Below, in pieces: positions 16,971 through 23,482 of a stretch of DNA of 23,482 nt. Below the pieces are notes generated by a model. It was given only the letters and a program-made list of their open reading frames with translations, searched no databases and was not told the origin of the DNA. The translations under genes and the position numbers were made by a program. Position 1 is the stretch's first letter, and the number at the start of each line of letters is the position of its first letter. Source of the stretch: Perkinsus olseni (lineage: Eukaryota; Perkinsozoa; Perkinsida); the NCBI GenBank assembly GCA_013115125.1, contig JABANN010000520.1, forward strand, positions 1 through 23,482, written 5' to 3'.

Positions 16971-18082
16971 CTCTTACGTTGATTCCTATGGTAGATGATA
17001 AGTAGACAGCATTCGAATACATAGGTGTTGAGTTTAGTCTCACCCGGGGGAGCTGGTGCTTCGTTGTTGTCCAGCTTGGGTGGACCCTCGATACCACAGA
17101 TTTTTGCCCTGGTTGGTTGTTAAGATGGTCGCATCTCCGCTGGTTCAGGTAGCTGCTCGGGCGAGGGAAGGCATTCGAGAGGAGTTGAGGACATTAATCT
17201 AACACTGGGCGGCACCTTGTCAACCGTAATGTTATGACGAACCACGAAATTTTCATGACGTGACGCGATATCGTAGAATGCTCGGAGTAGGATACCATCG
17301 GCTGCTCGGCGATATGGTACCGCATATCGCATCAGGAAATCGTTGCATTATTATCCAATTGTACAGTTCTCCGAGTGGCCAATATTATTAGTTTTGGAGA
17401 ATCACCCAACCGACCGTTGTCAACGGCTCCATGGTTCTTTTCCTCGCGAGCCTCTGCGCTCGAGCCTTCTACCCCAAGCCAGCTTCGCTTCACCGGGTGA
17501 ACTTCACCCCTTTGCTGATCAGCTGCGAAGGGTATGACCTGAGCTTATTGGGCTCTCGTCTCTGCGCAGGACCACCGAAAGTCCTGGTCGTTTCCTACTG
17601 ACCTTGGCAATGCCAGCATGAGTTCCACGTCGGTGGCGCCGTGGCAGTGTGAGGTCTCGACGCTTACTGTGGGCACCTAGTGGGACTCTTTCCCCGACGG
17701 GGTGGCAGTTCTTCTTCATCCAGCAGAACACGCAGGTTAGCGTCCGGTACTGAACAGTATGATGAGCGATGTTACATCACCCGACTCTGACTATCCAGAA
17801 GCCACTGTTACCAGTTTGACACTGGTTAGCCTGTCGTCTGACGAAACGGGAGTATTTCTAGCTCCGGGAAGCATGGCCTACGACATCGCCCAGCTACACC
17901 CGGAGTAACGCTTCTCCGCCGACGGGTTCAGCTCTCTCATCGGATCTGTCTTCGCACACGGGCTGGTCTGTGGTCACTCCTCAGTAGGTTGAGGAGCTTA
18001 GGCTTATGCGGGGAATTCTGGGAAGGTTTTAACCTTGTGTTCCAACCGGAGGCGCAGATGTCAATGTCAACTATGTTAGAAA
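16971..18082. other. 3' flank of the hnRNP U-like gene, no gene recognised
   Basis: Open frames here are under about 75 codons on both strands and show no family resemblance. The minus frames at 17120-17332 and 17519-17731 look like chance or remnants. CCACGAAATTTTC at 17242-17254 is a partial copy of a dispersed motif. Confidence 0.35.
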
Positions 18083-18271
18083 ATGTCTCCCCTTGTTAAG
18101 CCGTTTGGCCGTGGAAAACTTCGAATGCAACGCGCTTCGGGTATTCTCGCCGATGATCTGGCGGGTAGCTACTATCTCGGAGAAATCGACCCTCTCTACA
18201 ACATTGATAACTTCTCCGAGGTTTTGCTGCAGCTTTGCGGCCTAGAAATTGATCGCAAGTTGCGTGTATGA
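18083..18271 (+). other. Coding-like fragment, unknown
   Basis: An ATG-started frame of 62 codons reading like a protein in its second half (EIDPLYNIDNFSEVLLQLCG) and closing in TGA. It may be a small gene, an exon or a relic. I recognise no family. A 10-bp hairpin follows at 18280-18301. Confidence 0.25.
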
Positions 18272-18279
18272 ACTCATTG

Positions 18280-18301
18280 TAGTTGTGCAAGTGCACAACT
18301 A
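18280..18301. repeat. Perfect 10-bp inverted repeat
   Basis: TAGTTGTGCA, AG, TGCACAACTA just after the small frame ending at 18271. It could be a hairpin in a transcript end; no T-run follows. Confidence 0.8.
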
Positions 18302-18590
18302 TGAAACCTAAACTTAGCTGATGCTAGTAGATGATCCTACAATTGTAGTTCAATAATAGACAGAATCTCCGGATTCCACTCAGCCATTCACCAAAGTTTC
18401 CGAATTGTTTACACTCATTCGACTTCCGGGGAAAACTCGGATTATTCAGAGTTCCCTCTAGCTAATCGGTAGCATCGATAATCTTACGGTAAGAGTATCG
18501 CTGAGATTATCACCGATTTGCGCGAACAAACGTGTGAAAAAATGTCTAACTATGATGGAATGTTCCACTTTTCTGTTACAGGTACCTTCT

Positions 18591-18848
18591 GCACGTACCG
18601 GCTTGTATGACTCTGCCAACGTCGTGGTCGATCGCCCGAGCTCGCTCAAGCAGCTTGAGCCAAGTTGTGGCAGTCCCATCCGAGTTAATCCGGGTTTTCT
18701 GCCCCTGGAATGCGTTCCTTTCATCTCTCTTAATTCGGACCTCAGGTTGACTGTTGAGTTCAGTTTTACGGAGGGATTTCACGTCAAGATAGAGCATGAG
18801 TGTCAAGCGCTCCGTCGGAGCGCTCGGCGAGCGCTGCGCCCGGGATAG
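18591..18848 (+). other. Coding-like fragment after a possible 3' splice site, unknown
   Basis: After TTCTGTTACAG the frame reads VPSARTGLYDSANVVVD and FLPLECVPFISLNSDL to a stop at about 18846. Amino acid use is protein-like and better than the minus-strand frame over the same bases. The perfect hairpin AGCGCTCCG-T-CGGAGCGCT (18806-18824) lies in its end. Family unknown. Confidence 0.25.
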
Positions 18849-19096
18849 TGTTTCTTCCGAATGCGAGAATCTAGCTTTGATAATGTTTGCGGCAGATGTT
18901 CCTTTTTGTTCGAAATAATGGTCGCCTCCGAGCTGCCTCCACCAAGCTGGCAACGTCTACCCCAGTAAGGGTCGGTATGCGGCTGGACACGAGAGAAGAG
19001 TTGTGGCGATTGATTGAGCACAACACGACACTCTTCAACCCGTAATTTCGCGGCGAACTCGCTGAACTGCTGCTGTACACAGCACCGTGACCTCAG

Positions 19097-19184
19097 GTAC
19101 AAGCTTCCACACGTGTTGGCGGCGTTGCGGAGATTCTACGCTCCTGGCGACCCTCAGTGGGATTCGGAACAACTGAAGTTGTAG
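19097..19184 (+). other. Possible terminal exon, unknown
   Basis: After CCTCAG the frame YKLPHVLAALRRFYAPGDPQ ends in TAG at 19182-19184. A piece upstream at about 18965-19050 reads RLDTREELWRLIEHNTTLFN. These may be exons of one unrecognised plus-strand gene with the fragments at 18083 and 18591, but phases could not be joined with confidence. Confidence 0.25.
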
Positions 19185-19288
19185 GATGGGACAGGAATTT
19201 TCTCAGTGAGCAACCCCCGGAATTATGCCTGCGTACTATCGCTAAGGTGAATCAGTTAAACATCGATGACAGTTGTAGTACTGCAGTA

Positions 19289-19303
19289 GCACGAAATTCG
19301 TGC
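19289..19303. repeat. Small palindrome built from the CACGAAATT motif
   Basis: GCACGAA-A-TTCGTGC followed by CACGAAT: a head-to-head version of the end of the dispersed CGCGCCACGAAATT word. Confidence 0.6.
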
Positions 19304-19589
19304 CACGAATACCGTACTGAAAAAGTTATAACTTATAAGGTATGGGGTCTTGGAGCATTCATGCAGACTTTGCATGGACGGATTTTGTAGCGATTGATTG
19401 TCGCCGATAATTGTCGGTTATCGATTATACATGGGTGAAATCGATCATGTCCTCTCTCCACGTCGCCGAGCACCAGTCGATGATAGCTTGCGGCAGACTG
19501 CAGCTGCCAGTGGCAGAGCGCCCGAGGATCGGGCGTTTGCAGCGTTAGAACTCCCGACCCAGAAGTTGTGAAATAGCGAAGGACCGGAT

Positions 19590-19760
19590 GAATGACGCCT
19601 TAGGCGTCACGCCTAAGTCACCCATCTACTGTACTGCCCGCCGGGCTCGCTCCCGGGAGCGCCGCTGCACTCCCGGGCAGTGCTCGGAGTGCCGAGTCGG
19701 TGCCCAGTAACGGCGGTGTCGTGAGGCCCTCACGGTGAGGGAGAGCTTGTAGAGGTTGCA
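19590..19760. repeat. Cluster of short inverted repeats
   Basis: TTAGGCGT-C-ACGCCTAA near 19601, CGCTCCCGGGAGCG near 19648, and GTGAGGCCCTCAC near 19720 lie within 170 bases. No gene or element is recognised here. Confidence 0.55.
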
Positions 19761-19860
19761 CCGTGCAGCGTCTAAACTGACTTGAGACCAAGGTATTTTC
19801 AACAACACTGTTGACTCATATTGAACAGCTCTTCTCAATGAGAAGCTCTTTTCATTATAG

Positions 19861-20223
19861 CTTGTCCAGGGCTCCGGATTCAAGGACTTCGAGAGCTATG
19901 TCATCAGTCTCAAGCTTGTCAACACGATCTCCATAGTCCCCGAGGTATGGGAAGAACTAGAACCCTCTTTACGGAAGTTCATCATCACGGGCGAACTATA
20001 CTCGAACATATGTGCAATGATATCCGGCAGAGCTATCAGTATCTCTCGAGGCAGCCTCGACGAGGCCGCAGGCCTCATTTCTGCAAATCATATACCGATC
20101 CAGCTCGATAATCCAACGGGTGAGAGAAGGAACAAATACATCCGTGGATACTTGGCAGAGTTTGTCTACCATGGGATTCCTGAAACGGATAGACCTGGGT
20201 ATTCCATCCTCTTGGCACACTGA
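19861..20223 (+). other. 120-codon open frame, unknown
   Basis: Open from a stop at 19858-19860 to TGA at 20221-20223, with no ATG before 20017, so it would be an exon or relic. It reads FESYVISLKLVNTISIVPEVW early and PTGERRNKYIRGYLAEFVYH late. The family is not recognised. A capsid-like part of a decayed element is possible but unsupported. Confidence 0.3.
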
Positions 20224-20385
20224 CGAGGACGTCGACATGGGGCACGCACGGTATCGGAGGTTCTTCGGCGGTTACCTGTTCTTGAATGCCTGTCGGATAA
20301 TCCGACTCGGGTTCGTGAGTTAACAGAAAAATCTTGCCCTGTCAACAGCAGCATTGGAATTGTACTACATAATCAGGCTAAGACT

Positions 20386-20675
20386 CTATTGGGAGACGCC
20401 TGTATCCAGGGTCTGGGTCTGCGTCAAAAGTATTGACGGGAGTAATGCGAGGGTGCTAAGAGGGACGTCGTGAACAGTGCAGTTGTCACACATGATGTGT
20501 TCTAGGATGTCCCATGTTCGATGTAGTTTGTTCGTTATTGGGAAAAATGTAAAATTTTGTAAATCGCACACTTCGCATCGTATTTCGTCCTGAACCGGCG
20601 GTCCTTCAGGTACTTTCAACGCGCGACGAAATGCATGTCTCGTTTTGTCAATGTCATGGATATGCGCTCACCCGA
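20386..20675 (-). other. Minus-strand frame with two CxxC pairs, doubtful
   Basis: About 96 codons without a stop reading RCEVCDLQNFTFFPITNKL and, 30 residues on, IMCDNC, a zinc-finger-like spacing. It overlaps the antisense of the first exon of the next gene. No start codon is convincing. It may be a relic or chance. Confidence 0.2.
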
Positions 20676-22819
20676 GCTCGCTCAGGCCGTGGTGAGACTT
20701 GAGGGAGAGTAGAGGTGCGTCATGCCGTTTTTTCAGGATCTGTGCCGGAAAGTGGGTACGGCCGAGTCGAGAGATCTAGGAGAGACGATTATCAATACGA
20801 TCATCACGACTATGCCTGCGATGACACTAGACAAAGCCTCTCGGTATATGTACGCCTTCGCGCGCCACGAAATTGTCGACGTCCGGTTTTGGGTCGAAGC
20901 GTCAAGTTACGTTCGGAACTGCGGAATGGTACCGAGGGACTCCAACGACCTCACTACACTGGTGTACTCTTTTCGGAAGGCCTGTGTGGCTCACGACCCG
21001 ATCTACGACTATTTGGCTGAGCTGGCGACGGAGCAGCTGGTTTCTGGCCTGAATCCTGTGCAAACTCATACTTGCTTGGCGACGTTCACGAGGGTCGAGT
21101 TGAAAGATACGACGGTAGTCCAAAGATTAGTTGATCATTTTACGGAGCTGGTGGAGCGAGCCGAAGAGTTGCAGCCGTCTGCGATGGCGAGCGGTTTGAA
21201 GAGATCTCCGATGCTTGTGTGTGCGGAGGATATCCTTTCGGCTGCGGTGTCGATTGCTCGAGTACCGGACATGGTCGATTCGTCTAAGATGATGAAGGCA
21301 TCGATCAACTTGGCGTGGCGAGATTTGACTGTACTCAGCAGCGACGAGATAGTATCTTTTCTGTGGTGCTTGCGGCAAGTGCAAGCCGAGGAAACGGAGG
21401 AGTTTTTTAAAGCGGCGGTTCAAGATCTACTGAAGACCCAGCCCGCGGACGGAGAGAAGGAGAATTTGAGCGCGGTTAAATTAATATGGCTGTGCGAAGC
21501 GTCGGAAATCTGGGCGACTCCCGAGGAAGTTTCCCGGTTGATTGTTCGGTTGCGGAAGTTGCTTCCCCAGGTGGATTCCTGTGGGCTGATGGCCCGTCTT
21601 GTAGCTTCGGTAACGAAACTGAACTCCACTGTTTGGGCTGAGAATGGCCCGTTTACTGATATGATTCTTTCGAGATGCTTGGACTTGGTCGCGGAGGCCC
21701 AGGGGCCGACGGTTTTAACTGATATATGTAACCTACTATCGCTGTTAGTTGACATTCGTCCGGAGCAAGCGAACGAGTTGGCGCTGAAGGCGCTGGCGGG
21801 TCGATCGCAGACGGAGCGATCGACTGCGATGAGAGTGCTGGGGATACCAGAGCCGGAGGGGGTGGACGAAGTGGCGCAAACTGAGGAGGTGGAGGAAATT
21901 GTCGCGGAGGTCGAGCCGACGCCGCTGGCAGAAGATATGAAACGGGAAGATTTCGATGAGATTTACACGAGGTTGGCCGCAGCCTTGGCGAGCTCGGAGG
22001 ATTCTCGAATTTCGGAAGTGGTGGATCGGCTTGCGGAGGTCGTAGTTGATGGAACGCTAACGGCGGTGCAGTTGGTGTCGATCACTGAGTTGCTGGTCGG
22101 GGAGGAATTTCGTGGCGCGCGACGGTTGGGCGGAGTGTTGTATCTATTTGAGAAGATCGGGGAGGCGGCGGTGACGAGGATGGGCTCGATGTCGACTGAG
22201 TTGGCGGTTCAAATGATGGCCAACTTCGCACTTTCTGGTGTGCCCTACGTTTATCTGTTTGAGAACATCGTTAAGGATAGAGCGGCTACCATGTCCCCAA
22301 TACAGGTGAGTATCTTTTATTCCGCATTGGGCGTGCTTCGAGCTCCTCGTGCGTCTCCGTAAGCGCGTGTGAAGGCGAATGAAAAATATAATGCTCCAGT
22401 GCCTCGACGAGTTGCGCGAGGCGCAAATTGGCTGGTCGCTCAGCTCATAGGACTCTTGTGGATTTGAACGAGCTTGTTGGGCCCTCCTTCCCACTCGAGC
22501 TCTCAGGCTATTCGAACACTCGAAGCCTGCGCGTCGCTGCGGGTAAGGATACCTAAAGAGATGGCTTTGTTAGTTCGGCAGTGTCTGGAAGGGCCAAACG
22601 CCTTGGTACGATTATCAAGCAGTCACGCAGTGAGGTGATGGTCACTTGCACTCTTGCATTTTCTCAACGCTGGGCTCCTGCAGGTTATTGACTTGTACTT
22701 CGGCGTTACGACTGGCTCCTTCGAGTGATCGGCAAGGAGGTGACTTCGTGTCGAGGATTCTGGACAGGTCGGACTTTCAAGTGTTTTTGGACCGTCCGGA
22801 GCCTGGCTTCACGGTGTGA
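20635..22819 (+). CDS. Helical-repeat protein, probably organellar RNA-binding (FASTK/RAP or HPR-like)
   Basis: Exons 20635-20691, 20737-22305, 22507-22634, 22684-22819 give about 629 residues in phase. The protein is built of helical repeats of roughly 35-45 residues whose second helix starts alike: MTLDKASRYMYAFARHE, LNPVQTHTCLATFTRVE, TLTAVQLVSITELLV, MSPIQ-AIRTLEACASLRV. Such arrays occur in mitochondrial FASTK/RAP, OPR and heptatricopeptide-repeat proteins of alveolates, which bind RNA or organellar ribosomes; this assignment is inference and no RAP domain is seen. An acidic linker (EVEEIVAEVEPT) lies near residue 410. The start is uncertain: the frame runs up to TTTCAACGCG before ATG 20635 and an acceptor CAG lies at about 20610, so upstream exons are possible. 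For the last exon an alternative donor at 22630 would end the protein at 22728. Two copies of the CGCGCCACGAAATT word and two of GTATCTT/AAGATAC lie within its coding exons. Confidence 0.65.
20869..20884 (-). repeat. CGCGCGCCACGAAATT word inside a coding exon
   Basis: Lies in the long exon of the helical-repeat gene and is translated FARHEIV at a normal repeat position. Confidence 0.8.
22106..22122 (+). repeat. AATTTCGTGGCGCGCGA word inside a coding exon, opposite orientation
   Basis: Same exon as the copy at 20869, reversed, translated EEFRGARRL between two repeat helices. Confidence 0.8.
22306..22506 (+). other. 201-nt intron beginning GTGAGTATCTT
   Basis: The donor merges with a GTATCTT word (22310-22316). 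The phase 0 join restores MSPIQAIRTLEACASL, matching the repeat pattern of the protein. Reading through instead gives a stop at 22360-22362. Confidence 0.6.
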
Positions 22820-23482
22820 TTTACTCGATTATTTGCTCGTATTTCGATTTGAGATATGAGAATGCTAAGGAATCGAGGTTCGATAGTTGCTGGTAGCACC
22901 GGCAAGTATTAAAGTACACGGACAGTGCCTTCCCCCTCAGAGTGATGGATGCCGAGTTGTCGCTAATTCCGGTGCAGGCGACGGTGAAGCTGTTCAACAG
23001 CTGCTTCCTGCAGGCCTATACACCATCCGATCGGTGAGACCGCTTGCCAGAGGATGGGACCATATTTGGCACAGATGCGAGGGTTGTTTCCAACAATTCG
23101 TTGTTTAACTTCGCGCGGAAATCTGGAAGTCTCCTGCATACCTCCTCCGCACATCCTGCTTGATGGTTTCGTATGAATGTGTTATGAACTAGTATTTTCA
23201 CTATGATAGAAGAAAACTGGAGGACCTTAGTTCCTTCGGAGCAGACTGCGTATCTTTTATAGTGAGAAATATATCGTTGGAATACTTTCGAACGGATTTT
23301 CTTCTTGATTACCACTCAGTGAGTTACTCACTGAGACTACTGTAGACTGAGTAGTCCACTGTAGACTACTTAAATAGATGGTTTGCTACTACTAGTTAGA
23401 TCTGTTCCTTCAACTACAGGGTGTTCCAATTCGATATGCAAATCACAAAAATCAGTCTAATTCAGCACATACTACGTGTTTG
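22820..23482. other. Downstream flank, no gene seen
   Basis: Only short frames without resemblance. GTATCTTTTAT lies at 23250. A perfect 10-bp hairpin CTCAGTGAGT-T-ACTCACTGAG lies at 23315-23335, followed by two CTGTAGACT words (23340 and about 23361). ACTACTGTAGACT at 23336-23348 also occurs exactly at 2488-2500. Confidence 0.4.

Noticed and set aside
16777-17097. 106-codon minus-strand frame
   Set aside because: Antisense to the last two exons and the 3' flank of the hnRNP U-like gene; His-rich by reverse reading of Tyr/Gln codons.
16971-20634. An LTR-type or other virus-like element in the unassigned block
   Set aside because: No long terminal repeats, polymerase, integrase or capsid signature could be supported by reading; fragments are left unnamed.
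897-23256. GTATCTT as a simple extension of the donor consensus
   Set aside because: Only a few copies abut a donor; many are in reverse orientation, in exons or between genes.

Overview
The window looks like nuclear DNA of a protist, and my best guess is an alveolate of the Perkinsus type. That is inference. It rests on four recognisable genes in a row on the plus strand, many very short GT-AG introns (42-65 nt is common) with a few long ones, mid-range GC, and protein families and low-complexity tails typical of such genomes. No bacterial, organellar, rRNA, CRISPR or complete tRNA feature is seen. All exon joins were worked out by hand from splice sites, reading phase and family similarity.

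Layout. 236-4700: an 11-exon gene for a GOST-family (GPR107/108, TMEM87-like) seven-transmembrane Golgi protein of about 489 residues. 4874 to about 6.1-6.6 kb: a dual-specificity protein phosphatase split into at least eight exons; its 3' end is not resolved. 7181-16970: a 19-exon gene for an hnRNP U-like protein of about 1121 residues with a SPRY domain, a P-loop domain that has lost its lysine, a long charged region, a conserved C-terminal domain of unknown name and a Gly/Tyr/Gln tail. Its fourth intron is 3.3 kb and full of repeats. 16971-20634: mostly unassigned, with a few coding-like fragments I cannot name. 20635-22819: a helical-repeat protein of about 629 residues, probably an organellar RNA-binding or ribosome-assembly type. 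The rest holds nothing recognised. The four genes share no pathway that I can see; they look like independent housekeeping genes.

The striking content is the repeats. Four families of very short dispersed sequence recur on both strands. (1) A 28-nt quasi-palindrome with arms GTATCTT and AAGATAC; by hand count the heptamer occurs 37 times, against about 3 expected. (2) A 17-nt word, AATTTCGTGGCGCGCGA, in introns and also inside coding exons. (3) GCGGAGCGAAG. (4) An 11-nt sequence like the tRNA T-arm (B box), GGTTCGATCCC, found 11 times and always inside a reconstructed intron. Several of the shortest introns are little more than one copy of family 1 or 4 between splice sites. This pattern fits very small introner-like mobile sequences, possibly tRNA-derived, and is the best candidate here for something undescribed.
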